Source of the DNA: Bhargavaea changchunensis
Lineage (GTDB): Bacteria; Bacillota; Bacilli; Bacillales_A; Planococcaceae
DNA length: 64,000 nt
Assembly (NCBI RefSeq): GCF_042665595.1
Contig: NZ_JBHTCT010000005.1
Coordinates: 248,001 to 312,000, forward strand
Direction of reading: 5' to 3'
The notes beneath the pieces were generated by a model, which was not told the DNA's origin, searched no databases, and worked only from the letters and a program-made list of their open reading frames with translations. Positions within the stretch are counted from its first letter, which is position 1; each line of letters opens with the position of its first letter. This document shows positions 27,170 to 35,433 of the stretch, in pieces. A program made the translations under genes and the position numbers.

Positions 27170-27908
27170 CATGAATCCGTCCGTGAAGTTCATCATCGTG
27201 ACCGTCTCGATGCTCACGATGGCCTTCTTCTTTAATCCGTGGACACCGCTCCTGTTCTGGGTCGGAATTCTGGCCCTGCAGTTCACGATGAGCCGGATCA
27301 ACTGGAAGCTATGGGCGCTGATGATGCTGCCCTTCACGCTCGGCGCCGTGGGTTATCTATGGACGACACTCGTATTCGGAGCGGACAGCGGCGGTGAAGT
27401 CATCGGCTCATTTGCCGGGATCGAAGTCACCGACGAGCAATGGGCACATGCCTGGTCACTGACTTTTAGGGTCATGGCTTTTTCAACGCTGTCATTGCTG
27501 TTCGCCTTCACCACGAACCCGGTCACCTTTGTCATGAGCCTCATGCAGCAACTAAAGGTGCCACCGAAAATTGCCTACGGCACGATGGTCGGCTACCAGT
27601 TCCTGCCCGTCCTGAAAGACGAACTCACCCAGATCCGTCAGGCCCAGCGCCTTCGGGGGGTAAGTCAGGACCGGCACTGGTGGCAGCGGGTTGCCGGCAC
27701 AAGACGACTTCTGATCCCGATGCTTGCCGGAGCCGTCCGGAAAGCCGAACGCGCGGCTTTCGCGATGGAAGCGAGAGGATTTACCGGCGAGCGAAGGAAG
27801 GAATTTTATCGACCTGTAAGAGTGAGCGGCCGTGATTATGTATTGGCGGGTGTGTTTTTGGCGGTGTTGGCCGTAAGTTGTGCGGCCGGTTTGATTATGG
27901 GGAAATAA
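27150..27908 (+). CDS. ykoC: ECF transporter transmembrane (T) component YkoC
   Basis: 252 residues starting with GTG 27150 behind GAGAGGAG, within the end of ykoD. About five membrane helices, then the CbiQ-family coupling helices with the two Ala-Arg-Gly-type motifs, seen here as RQAQRLRGV and FAMEARGF, which contact the two ATPase domains. It couples ATP hydrolysis to the S component. Last gene of the riboswitch operon; a terminator follows directly. Confidence 0.93.
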   Translation: MSRLLHDMNPSVKFIIVTVSMLTMAFFFNPWTPLLFWVGILALQFTMSRINWKLWALMMLPFTLGAVGYLWTTLVFGADSGGEVIGSFAGIEVTDEQWAHAWSLTFRVMAFSTLSLLFAFTTNPVTFVMSLMQQLKVPPKIAYGTMVGYQFLPVLKDELTQIRQAQRLRGVSQDRHWWQRVAGTRRLLIPMLAGAVRKAERAAFAMEARGFTGERRKEFYRPVRVSGRDYVLAGVFLAVLAVSCAAGLIMGK

Positions 27909-27911
27909 ATG

Positions 27912-27944
27912 AAGCATCCGGCCTCGGTGGTCGGATGCTTTTTC
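27912..27944 (+). terminator. ykoFEDC operon terminator
   Basis: AAGCATCCG/CGGATGCTT hairpin followed by a T run, 3 bases after the ykoC stop. Confidence 0.9.
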
Positions 27945-27969
27945 GTTATGCATTAATTTAAGTTTCTCT

Positions 27970-28088
27970 TGAGATTGAGCGCTCGTAGATTTCTATGAGC
28001 GCTTCTATCAGTTCTATGAGCGCTCGCGGTGATTCTATGAGCGCTTCTCGGACTTCTACGAGCGCTTCTCCCAGTCCTATGAGCGATC
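27970..28088 (+). repeat. 21-bp periodic array, TTCTATGAGCGCT type (five or six units)
   Basis: Units start at 27991, 28012, 28033, 28054 and 28075, all exactly 21 bp apart. Each begins TTCTATGAGCGCT with small changes and has 8 variable bases. A degenerate unit at 27970 keeps TGAGCGCTC. The last unit runs into the DUF421 stop codon. In frame it would read FYERxxx heptads, but an in-frame TGA and the lack of a start argue against translation. Confidence 0.88.
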
Positions 28089-28800
28089 AACTGCCTCTTC
28101 CCCGAACAAACACCTTCACTCTCCCGCTCCGCTCCATCGTCGCAAGCAGGACATCTTCCAAGGTAATAAAGTGCTCCTCTTTTATGACGGACATCAACCA
28201 GGCCTCATCCTTTCCCTTCTCCCCGAGCGCTTTGCGGTCAATTTCCCCTTCCCTCACAACAACCACGGGCAAATCAAATGGCTCAGGCACTATATCAAAA
28301 TCGCTCCGGGTCGGCCCCTGGTATTGCGGACTTTCGAAAAACGAGATGGTGCCGTCTGGCTCCCAGAGTGCCAGCGACAGCTTTTGGATATCCTCAATCT
28401 TCGCCTTCCGCGCTTCGGAAAGCAGATAGTCAATCGTGATGCGGGCTTTTTTCAGGTTCGGGTAAACGAGCTGTCCCTTTTCCACGAGCGGAATCGGGCG
28501 GGGCAGGACAAAGTCCCGAACGCGGCCGGATTTCAGTACGGCAAATACACTTGCCGAATAGAGGACAACGAGCGCGACCATGGTGATCATCGATCCTTTC
28601 AGACCAAGTCCTTCATCTGACAGGGGATGCGCGATGATGTTCCCGATTGCGATGGCAATTGCAAAGTCCAGCAGACTCAGCTGCGATATTGACCGCTGCC
28701 CCATAACCTTGACCACAATCAGCAGAAAAAAATATGAAACAACCGCCCGCAAAATCCATTGCGTGGCGGTCAGTGTCTCCTGGGCATGAAAAAACTCCAC
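28087..28800 (-). CDS. DUF421 membrane protein
   Basis: 237 residues starting at GTG behind GGGGCGGAG. Three N-terminal membrane helices (about 15-32, 42-60, 68-88) carry the DUF421/YetF hallmarks KVMGQRSISQLSLLDFAIAIAIG and GSMITMVALVVLY. The cytosolic part has LVEKGQLVYPNLKKARIT and SLALWEPDGTISFF. The family is common in Bacillales in several copies; its function is not well established. It is monocistronic and flanked on both sides by 21-bp repeat arrays. Confidence 0.9.
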   Translation of the reverse strand: MEFFHAQETLTATQWILRAVVSYFFLLIVVKVMGQRSISQLSLLDFAIAIAIGNIIAHPLSDEGLGLKGSMITMVALVVLYSASVFAVLKSGRVRDFVLPRPIPLVEKGQLVYPNLKKARITIDYLLSEARKAKIEDIQKLSLALWEPDGTISFFESPQYQGPTRSDFDIVPEPFDLPVVVVREGEIDRKALGEKGKDEAWLMSVIKEEHFITLEDVLLATMERSGRVKVFVRGRGS

Positions 28801-28881
28801 CGGCTCCGCCCCTCTCGGTTGTTTTCAGCCAGTGTGCCCAAAGGGGACGACGATTTAGACTTTTGTTGAGCGCGCATAGGT

Positions 28882-28965
28882 TTCTATGTGCGGTTTTTGC
28901 GGTTCTATGCGCGCTTCCAGGGTTTCTATGCGCGCTCGCGGCGAATCTATGCGCACTCCTAACAA
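28882..28965 (+). repeat. 21-bp periodic array, TTCTATGCGCGC type (four units)
   Basis: Units start at 28882, 28903, 28924 and 28945, exactly 21 bp apart. The core is TTCTATG(C/T)GCGC, a variant of the 27970 core with GCGC where that array has GAGCGC. The end abuts the terminator of the YvbH gene. A degenerate flank at 28861 retains TTGAGCGCGC. Confidence 0.85.
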
Positions 28966-28991
28966 AAAGAGAAGGCGCCACACGCCTTCTC
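28962..28991 (-). terminator. Terminator of the YvbH-like gene
   Basis: GAGAAGGCG/CGCCTTCTC hairpin with CTTTTTG on the minus strand, right after the stop. Confidence 0.88.
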
Positions 28992-28998
28992 CCATCCA

Positions 28999-29613
28999 TC
29001 AATTATTAATATACTTCTCAAACACGTCTCCGAAGTCTTTCTCATGATACTTGGCACGCGCCTGCTGCATCCAGTCAAAACCGAACTCGGTGAGCTGCTT
29101 GTACTGGTCCGCAAGCTGGACGTCGGATGGTCGCGCATTGTGCAGCACCTGAACGGCCCTGTCGAGACTCTGTGTCGCCATGTCCATCTGGATGCTGTTT
29201 TCGTGCGTGACTTCAGCAATGTAGACGAGCGCCTTGTACAGGTCTTTCAGCTGATCCAGCTGCTTTTTGTCCACATCGATGCTGTATGCCTGGTTGCCTA
29301 ATGTAAACTTGATTTCGACATCAAGGTCGACTTTCCCGGCGGTCTCAAGTGTGACATCCGCGAACTTGTATTGCGAGTACGCGTAGCGCTTCAGCGTCCG
29401 CTTGGAAGACACTGCAGTGTCCCCGTCCACATGGATGAACGCGATATTCGTGAAGCAGTACTCGTCCGCTTTCGTCTTGATCAGGAAATATATTTTCTCG
29501 TTGTCTTCATGGCGGATATAATCATCGGCGTCCGTCTTGTCATAGTCCGCCGGTCCGATGATCTTCCCGATATCCGACAATCCGAGCGCGTCGGAAGCGA
29601 TTTTCTTCAGCAT
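28999..29613 (-). CDS. yvbH: YvbH-like bacterial PH-domain protein
   Basis: 204 residues from an ATG with GAGGGG upstream. The first ~125 residues match the bacterial PH domain of B. subtilis YvbH: KKIASDALGLSDIGKIIGP, ADDYIRHEDNEKIYFLIK, SSKRTLKRYAYSQYKF, VDLDVEIKFTLGNQ. The remaining helical segment corresponds to the YvbH extension thought to mediate oligomerisation. It is cytosolic with no membrane segment. Function unknown in detail. It is monocistronic with a strong terminator. Confidence 0.9.
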   Translation of the reverse strand: MLKKIASDALGLSDIGKIIGPADYDKTDADDYIRHEDNEKIYFLIKTKADEYCFTNIAFIHVDGDTAVSSKRTLKRYAYSQYKFADVTLETAGKVDLDVEIKFTLGNQAYSIDVDKKQLDQLKDLYKALVYIAEVTHENSIQMDMATQSLDRAVQVLHNARPSDVQLADQYKQLTEFGFDWMQQARAKYHEKDFGDVFEKYINN

Positions 29614-29725
29614 GGTGCAGCCCCTCTTCCTCTATATAAATATACTTTCAGTATATCATTTCATAGGAGGTGCTTCGGACCAAAATATAGGAGCTGCCGA
29701 TGCACTTGACACAGTCACGATCACA

Positions 29726-30850
29726 TCATCCGTTCACTGACGCACCCCGCAATGGATGATAAACACTCAAATCCATTCCGGTCTCCTCGCCCATCGCCAG
29801 ACAGGCGGCCAGATAGCCGACGTAAGGCCCCATTGTCAGTCCCGATGGTCCAAGCCCGGTCGCCACGATAACCTGCCGTGGTTCATCAAGCTTCCCTAAT
29901 AGTGGAAGGGAATCCTCCCCCATAGGCCGGAAGCCGATCCGGACTTCCTTAAGCGTGCCCTCCGAGAGTCCCGGAGCGATCCGGAGCGCTTCACCCGCGA
30001 CTTCATGGACCCCACCGACTGTCTGCCGATAATCGAATCCCGACCCGGTCTCCCTTGTGGCACCTGCGACCACTCGTGAATCGTCAAACGCCAGCATGTA
30101 GTGAGTGCTCTGGGGCAGGATGACCGGCCAGTCAGACGTGTCCTCATCCTGCATATCAATGTGAAGAATCTGCCCCCGCTGCGGCTGCACGTTCACCCGC
30201 ACACCGAGCGGTTCCAGAAGATCCGGAACCCAGGCGCCTGCAGTGATGATCACTTGGTTAGCGTCGATGACCTCGCCCGCTGCAGCCACACCCGTCAGCC
30301 GGTCCCCATCCGATACGAGACTCGCTTCTCCCTCCACAATGCGCGCCCCGTTTTTCCCTGCCGCCCGCACCATGGCCTCGCGCAGGAGCCGGCCGTCGAT
30401 CCTGGCCGCACCCGACACAAAGACGGACTCCAGTTCCTCGTTTAATGGAGGGAACCTGCGTCGGGTCTCCTTGGCATCCAGCCGCAGGACCTCACCGAGT
30501 TCAGGCGCCTCACCCTTCTTCGCCCTCACCGCCTCCTCTATCCGGTCAAGCTCCTCCTGCCGGTCGCTCACACAAAGCGCGCCGACCCGCTTATAGCTGG
30601 TCCCGCTTTCTCCGTCCTCTTCAAGATGCCGGACCAGTTCCGGATAAAACTTCGCCCCCTCTTTCGCCAGCCGATACCAATCAGGATTCTCAACATGGGA
30701 CACCCATGGACAGATGATCCCCGCTCCAGCCAGTGTCGCTTTCCCTTGCTGGTCCTTGTCGATCAGAATCACTTCAGTATCTGCCCGCCTGCTCAGATGA
30801 TAGGCGGCGCTTGCCCCGACGATGCCCGCTCCGATGATGGCAACTTTCAT
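29726..30850 (-). CDS. FAD-dependent amino-acid oxidase (DadA/glycine oxidase family)
   Basis: 374 residues. N-terminal FAD-binding loop VAIIGAGIVGASAAYHLSRR (residues 3-22), acidic strand end VILIDKD, a substrate domain with GAARIDGRLLREAM, and the C-terminal FAD segment IGFRPMGEDSLPLLG and ATGLGPSGLTMGPYVG. It belongs to the D-amino-acid/sarcosine/glycine oxidase class, which removes an amine oxidatively; the substrate is unclear. AGGAGGG precedes the ATG. It is monocistronic, with 168 bp to the next gene upstream. Confidence 0.88.
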   Translation of the reverse strand: MKVAIIGAGIVGASAAYHLSRRADTEVILIDKDQQGKATLAGAGIICPWVSHVENPDWYRLAKEGAKFYPELVRHLEEDGESGTSYKRVGALCVSDRQEELDRIEEAVRAKKGEAPELGEVLRLDAKETRRRFPPLNEELESVFVSGAARIDGRLLREAMVRAAGKNGARIVEGEASLVSDGDRLTGVAAAGEVIDANQVIITAGAWVPDLLEPLGVRVNVQPQRGQILHIDMQDEDTSDWPVILPQSTHYMLAFDDSRVVAGATRETGSGFDYRQTVGGVHEVAGEALRIAPGLSEGTLKEVRIGFRPMGEDSLPLLGKLDEPRQVIVATGLGPSGLTMGPYVGYLAACLAMGEETGMDLSVYHPLRGASVNG

Positions 30851-30980
30851 TGTGTCCCTCCTAATCCTCTATTCTAATTTTCAGTATATTTTAGGCGAGC
30901 ACTTTCTTCAACAGAACCAAGCAGGAGAAATACGAAGTGGCATACCCTAGCCAAACAAGTGGTTACCATTTATACAACAA

Positions 30981-31010
30981 CAAAAAACCACCGCTCTGTA
31001 AAAGCGATGG
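30981..31010 (-). terminator. Terminator of the catB/pcaIJ operon
   Basis: CCATCGCT/AGCGGTGG hairpin (one G-U pair) with six T on the minus strand, 8 bases after the thiolase stop. Confidence 0.82.
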
Positions 31011-31018
31011 CTTCCAAT

Positions 31019-32212
31019 TTACCTTCTCAGATTCTCCACAATCGTCGCAATGCCCATGCCGCCTGCGATGCAGAGCGTCACGAGGCCGTAGCGGCCGCCG
31101 GTGCGCTCGAGTTCATGTAACAGTTTTGTCATGAGGATCGCGCCGGTCGCGCCGATCGGGTGGCCGAGTGCGATGGCGCCGCCGTTCGGGTTGACCTTCT
31201 CGAGATCCAGGCCGAGTTCATTGATGCAGGCGACTGCCTGCGCGGCGAATGCCTCGTTCAGCTCGATGACATCGAGGTCTGCGACCGTAAGGCCTGCCTG
31301 GCGCAATGCTTTCTGTGTTGCGCCGACCGGGCCCATGCCCATGATATCAGGCGAGCATCCGGAAGATGCCTGCGCCACAATCCGGGCTTTCGGTGTGAGT
31401 CCGTAGCGCTCGGCCGCTTCTTCGCTCGTGACTAGTAGCGCCGCGGCGCCGTCGTTCCGTCCGCTGGCGTTGCCCGCGGTGACCGTGCCGCCTTCCTTGA
31501 AGACCGGCTTCAGCTTGGCGAGTTTCTCGAGGCTCGTTTCCCTTGGGTGCTCGTCTGTCTTGAAGTCGATCGTCTGCTTGCGTTCCTGGACGGCATACGG
31601 AATGATTTCTTCCTCGAATCGTCCCTCCCGGATTGCCGCCGCGGTACGTTCCTGGCTGAGCAAAGCAAATTCGTCCTGCTGCTCGCGGGAGATGCCGTAC
31701 TTTTCGGCGACATTTTCAGCGGTTATGCCCATGTTCAGGTTGCCGTACTCTTCAACCGGCTGGGAGCCCGGCTGGCTTTCCGTGTTCGGGTCTTTCAGGA
31801 TCGTGTTGCCGGCCTTTACACCAAAGCGCACGCCGCTCACATAATACGGCGCGGTGCTCATCGACTCTGCGCCGCCCGCGATGATGACGTCGCTCAGGCC
31901 CATGCCGATCTGCTGGGCAGCGGAGTTCACTGCCTGGACGCCCGAACCGCATTGGCGGTGGACGGTGTACCCCGGCACACTCGCAGAAAGACCTGCGCGG
32001 AGCAGTGCCAACCGTGCAAGATTCGACTCATCCGCGCTCTGCTTGGCCTGCCCGAGGATGACTTCTTCCACGATTTCTTTATCAATGCCCGTCCTGTCGA
32101 TCAGCGCCTCCATGACGTGAGCCGCCAGGTAGTTCGCCGGCACGTTGCCGAGCGAGCCGCCCAGTTTGCCGATCGCCGTACGGACGGAATCGATGATGAC
32201 TGCGTTCTTCAT
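31019..32212 (-). CDS. Thiolase (acetyl-CoA / beta-ketoadipyl-CoA thiolase)
   Basis: 397 residues, standard for thiolases. Active-site residues are visible: nucleophile Cys in VHRQCGSGVQA, His in GGAIALGHPIGATGA, and the second Cys in TLCIAGGMG. By context it cleaves beta-ketoadipyl-CoA to succinyl-CoA and acetyl-CoA, the last step of the pathway (PcaF role); by sequence alone it could be a general acetoacetyl-CoA thiolase. Its start overlaps the catB stop by 4 bp. Last gene of a seven-gene operon. Confidence 0.88.
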   Translation of the reverse strand: MKNAVIIDSVRTAIGKLGGSLGNVPANYLAAHVMEALIDRTGIDKEIVEEVILGQAKQSADESNLARLALLRAGLSASVPGYTVHRQCGSGVQAVNSAAQQIGMGLSDVIIAGGAESMSTAPYYVSGVRFGVKAGNTILKDPNTESQPGSQPVEEYGNLNMGITAENVAEKYGISREQQDEFALLSQERTAAAIREGRFEEEIIPYAVQERKQTIDFKTDEHPRETSLEKLAKLKPVFKEGGTVTAGNASGRNDGAAALLVTSEEAAERYGLTPKARIVAQASSGCSPDIMGMGPVGATQKALRQAGLTVADLDVIELNEAFAAQAVACINELGLDLEKVNPNGGAIALGHPIGATGAILMTKLLHELERTGGRYGLVTLCIAGGMGIATIVENLRR

Positions 32213-33336
32213 GCAAGCACCCCTTTTTCACGTGAGTAATGTTCCACTTTTTCATGGTCGACATCGACGCCGAAGCCGGGACCGTCCGGAACGATCACGT
32301 TAAAGTCCCTGAACTCGACCCGGTTTGTCGTGATCGAATCCTTGAACAAAAGCGGACCGAAAAGTTCGGTGCCGAACTTCATCGGCGGCATCGTCGAATA
32401 CAGCTGGACCGTCATCGCCGTGCCGAGGTCCGATTCGATCATCGTGCCGCCGTAAAGGCCAAGGCCTGCCGCTTCCGCGATGCCGGCCGCCTGTTTGACC
32501 GCCGTAAGCCCGCCTGTCTTTCCGACCTTGAGCGCAATGGAATTTCCGGCGCGGTGCTTGGCGATATGGAAGATTTCCTGGATCGATGTCGCGCCTTCGT
32601 CTGTGAGGATCGGAACCCGGTAACGGTCGGCAAGTCGCGCCATCCCTTCATGGTTCCAGCCCGGGAGCGGCTGCTCGATCATCGAGATGCCGCCGTCTTG
32701 GAGGATCGGGATGCACTGGTTGGCCGTGTCTTCATCCCATGCCTGGTTCACATCGACCGTGAGCCTTGCCTGGTCGCCGACCGCCTTCTGGATTTCAAGC
32801 ACATGCTCGACGTTTTTCATCGGGTCGCCCTTGCCGATCTTCAGCTTGAAGATGTTATGCCGCTTCTGATGAAGGTACTCTTTGGCTTCCTCGATATCCT
32901 TGCCGGTGTCGCCGCTTGCCAGTGTCCACGCGACCGGCAGGCCGTCGTGGATTTTGCCGCCGAACAGCTGGTAAGCCGGGATGTTCTGCTGGCGCGCAGC
33001 CAGGTCGACGATCGCACTTTCGACCAGTGCCTTCGCGTGCAGGTTGCCGCGGACATGGATGGAAATGTCGTACATAATCTTTCCGAAGCGGATCGGGTCC
33101 TGCCCGATCACATGCGGCGTGATGTACGTATCGATGTTCGCCTTGATCGCTTCCGGAGTGGACTCGCCGTATGATGCCCCGCCGATCGTCGCAATCTCCG
33201 ACCAGCCTTCACGGCCTTCCTCGTCCCTTACCCGCGCCACGACGACCGCCTGTTCGGTGATCGTATGCATCGCAAGCTGATGGGGCCGGATCGTCGGAAG
33301 GTCCAGAATGGCCACATGAACCGATTGGATGATCAT
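32209..33336 (-). CDS. catB: Muconate cycloisomerase
   Basis: 375 residues of the enolase superfamily, muconate-lactonising group. Seen: the KxK motif FKLKIGK, the metal ligands DVNQAW, MIEQPLPGW and ILTDEG, the Lys in ALKVGKTGG, and the C-terminal Glu region GTMIESDLGTA. It converts cis,cis-muconate to muconolactone. It lies between pcaJ and the thiolase, coupled by a 4-bp overlap to the latter. Chloromuconate cycloisomerase activity cannot be excluded, but the neighbours fit the plain catechol branch. Confidence 0.93.
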   Translation of the reverse strand: MIIQSVHVAILDLPTIRPHQLAMHTITEQAVVVARVRDEEGREGWSEIATIGGASYGESTPEAIKANIDTYITPHVIGQDPIRFGKIMYDISIHVRGNLHAKALVESAIVDLAARQQNIPAYQLFGGKIHDGLPVAWTLASGDTGKDIEEAKEYLHQKRHNIFKLKIGKGDPMKNVEHVLEIQKAVGDQARLTVDVNQAWDEDTANQCIPILQDGGISMIEQPLPGWNHEGMARLADRYRVPILTDEGATSIQEIFHIAKHRAGNSIALKVGKTGGLTAVKQAAGIAEAAGLGLYGGTMIESDLGTAMTVQLYSTMPPMKFGTELFGPLLFKDSITTNRVEFRDFNVIVPDGPGFGVDVDHEKVEHYSREKGVLA

Positions 33337-33352
33337 CTCAACTGCCCCCTTT

Positions 33353-33994
33353 TCACTCGATAAATGCCGCTTCCGTCTTTTCGCGTACTTCTTCGATTAT
33401 CGCGCCCGGCATCAGTTCGACCAGGCGGAGCTGCTTGTTTTCCGTCACTTCGAATACCGCCAGTTCCGTGAAGATCATGTCCACGCTGCGCGTCGAGGTG
33501 ATCGGGTATGTGCATTCTTTCAGCAGTTTCGGCGAGCCGTCCTTGGAAGTGTGGGTCATCGTGACGTAGACTTTCTTCGCCCCGACAAGGAGGTCCATCG
33601 CGCCGCCGACGCCCATGATGTTCTTGCCTGGAACCGCCCAGTTGGCGATCACGCCGCGCTCATCCACCTGCAGAGCGCCGAGAATCGCCGCATCCACATG
33701 GCCGCCGCGGATCATCGCGAACGACTCGGAGCTGTTGAAGTACGCGGCACCGACCGCCTCACCGACCGGCAGCTTGCCGGCATTCACAAGGTTCGGGTCG
33801 ATGTCTTCCTCCTCAACATCGGTGACGCCGAGCAGGCCGTTTTCCGTGTGCAGGTAAATATCATCGTCTTCCATGTATTCCGCGACGAGCGTCGGGATGC
33901 CTATGCCGAGGTTGACGCTCATCGGCCCTTGGAGTTCCTTCGCCACGCGCTGTGCGATCATATGCTGCAATTCCTGTTTTGTCATCGTCGTCAT
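33353..33994 (-). CDS. pcaJ: 3-oxoacid CoA-transferase subunit B (PcaJ-like)
   Basis: 213 residues. The catalytic Glu lies in the motif TENGLLG; the oxyanion region is VNLGIGIPTLVAEYM, and GGAMDLLVGAKKVYVTMTH is typical for the beta subunit. With subunit A it transfers CoA from succinyl-CoA to beta-ketoadipate. Its start overlaps subunit A by 4 bp (33991-33994). By family alone it could serve acetoacetate; neighbouring catB, thiolase and catA argue for beta-ketoadipate. Confidence 0.92.
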   Translation of the reverse strand: MTTMTKQELQHMIAQRVAKELQGPMSVNLGIGIPTLVAEYMEDDDIYLHTENGLLGVTDVEEEDIDPNLVNAGKLPVGEAVGAAYFNSSESFAMIRGGHVDAAILGALQVDERGVIANWAVPGKNIMGVGGAMDLLVGAKKVYVTMTHTSKDGSPKLLKECTYPITSTRSVDMIFTELAVFEVTENKQLRLVELMPGAIIEEVREKTEAAFIE

Positions 33995-34677
33995 ACGGTC
34001 ACCACTCCCTCCTTCGTCAGCACTTGCTTCGCTTCGATGATGGCATCGACGAACAGATGGGGCGTGACGACTTCCTCCGGATTCAGTTCACCCGGTTCGA
34101 CGATTTCATCCACTTCCACGATGACCGTCTTTGCGGCCGTCGCCATGAGCGGGTTGAAGTTCCGTGCCGTCTTGTAATAAACGAGGTTGCCGAGCGTATC
34201 CGCCTTGTGCGCGCGGATCAGCGCGACATCGCCGCGGATCGCCTTTTCCAGTACATACGTGACGCCGTCGATTTCCCGTTCTTCCTTACCCTTTGCAAGA
34301 TCCGTCCCGGCTCCGGTCGTTGTATAATAGCCGCCGAGGCCTGCTCCACCGGCACGAATGGACTCAGCAAGCGTCCCCTGTGGCAGCAACTCTAGTTCAA
34401 TTTCGCCCGCCTGGTACTTGTCGCCGACATCCCGGTTGCTAGTGAAGTACGAACCGATACCTTTTTTGATTTTGCCCTGATTCAGCAAAATCCCGAGACC
34501 CTTGCCAGACTCACCGAGGTTGTTGGAGACAATCGTCAGTCCATCAACATCCTTTTGGGTCAGTTCATCAATCAATGTGAGCGGCGCGCCGATCAGGCCG
34601 AATCCGCCGACGAGGATCGTATCCCCTGACTTCACACATTCAAGCGCTTCTGCCGCGCTCTGTTTTCGTTTCGTCAT
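33991..34677 (-). CDS. pcaI: 3-oxoacid CoA-transferase subunit A (PcaI-like)
   Basis: 228 residues. It has the CoA-binding glycine-rich motif ILVGGFGLIGAPLTLID and the alpha-subunit block QGTLAESIRAGGAGLGGYYT followed by TGAGTDLAKGKEER, as in PcaI/ScoA. It pairs with the downstream B subunit and is translationally coupled to it. It starts 3 bp after the stop of the carboxymuconolactone-decarboxylase-like gene. Confidence 0.92.
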   Translation of the reverse strand: MTKRKQSAAEALECVKSGDTILVGGFGLIGAPLTLIDELTQKDVDGLTIVSNNLGESGKGLGILLNQGKIKKGIGSYFTSNRDVGDKYQAGEIELELLPQGTLAESIRAGGAGLGGYYTTTGAGTDLAKGKEEREIDGVTYVLEKAIRGDVALIRAHKADTLGNLVYYKTARNFNPLMATAAKTVIVEVDEIVEPGELNPEEVVTPHLFVDAIIEAKQVLTKEGVVTV

Positions 34678-34680
34678 CGT

Positions 34681-35412
34681 TTATCCCTCCGACTTTGTTT
34701 CTGCGGCTGCCTTCAATGAATCACTCAGCTCAAACCAGGCCGGGATCCCTGCCGTCAGGATACAGATATAGCCGACATCCGCAAGCTCGGCCTCTGTAGC
34801 GCCCGCCTGCCGCGCGCGCTCCATCCACTGCACGGCGCCTTTTCCGTCCAACTCGACGATATGGTTTCCGACCATGTTGAGGAGCTTCAGCCTGTCCGGC
34901 ACGAGTCCGCTGTCCAGGATCTTCCGCTCAACTGCATTCTGGTCTCCGGATTCCACAAGGGAAAGGACGTCTTCCAGATAAGTCGTGTCTTCCCCGTCCA
35001 GCCATCCGATGATTTCACGAAGAATCTCCTCAGCATCCTTGCCCTCAGCTTCCGGCACGGTATTCCCGTTCAGCTCCAGTGCATAGCGGACCGCTTCCAC
35101 TGCCGTCTGAAGTGCGGGAACGCCCTTATACACGTATGCAGTCAGGAAGTACTCCACAATTTCCGGAACCGAACTGCCGAAATCGACGGCGCCCTTCGTG
35201 TGATACACCATGCTGCGGGCATAGAGCCGCGCCGCGTTCATGCCTGCGATCAGCACGTCCTTTTCCTTGCGGGAAAGCGCACCGTCCTGCATGATTTCCC
35301 CGCGGATGCCGGTGTATGTATCCAGCACCTCCGGACTGTAGTCGTGCATCTTCTGCACCCAGCCCGGCACAGTGTCATAAACTTTTCTGAAATACTCCAG
35401 TGCTTCACTCAT
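34681..35412 (-). CDS. Carboxymuconolactone decarboxylase-like protein
   Basis: 243 residues in two AhpD/CMD-like halves: KEKDVLIAGMNAARLYARSMVYHTKGAVDFG with EIVEYFLTAYVYKGVPAL in the first, and a degenerate second half ending ATEAELADVGYICILTAG. The redox CxxC of AhpD is absent. It is longer than single-domain PcaC (~130). In a catechol pathway no decarboxylation is needed, so its role is unclear; it may stand in for muconolactone isomerase, which is not otherwise seen here. AAGGAG lies rather far (about 14 bases) from the ATG. Confidence 0.7.
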   Translation of the reverse strand: MSEALEYFRKVYDTVPGWVQKMHDYSPEVLDTYTGIRGEIMQDGALSRKEKDVLIAGMNAARLYARSMVYHTKGAVDFGSSVPEIVEYFLTAYVYKGVPALQTAVEAVRYALELNGNTVPEAEGKDAEEILREIIGWLDGEDTTYLEDVLSLVESGDQNAVERKILDSGLVPDRLKLLNMVGNHIVELDGKGAVQWMERARQAGATEAELADVGYICILTAGIPAWFELSDSLKAAAETKSEG

Positions 35413-35433
35413 TGAATTCCATACACTCCTTTA

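Noticed and set aside
28734..29009. Plus-strand ORF through the TTCTATGCGCGC array
   Set aside because: Starts antisense to the DUF421 gene and runs through repeats and a terminator; low-complexity Cys/Leu reading typical of a repeat artefact.
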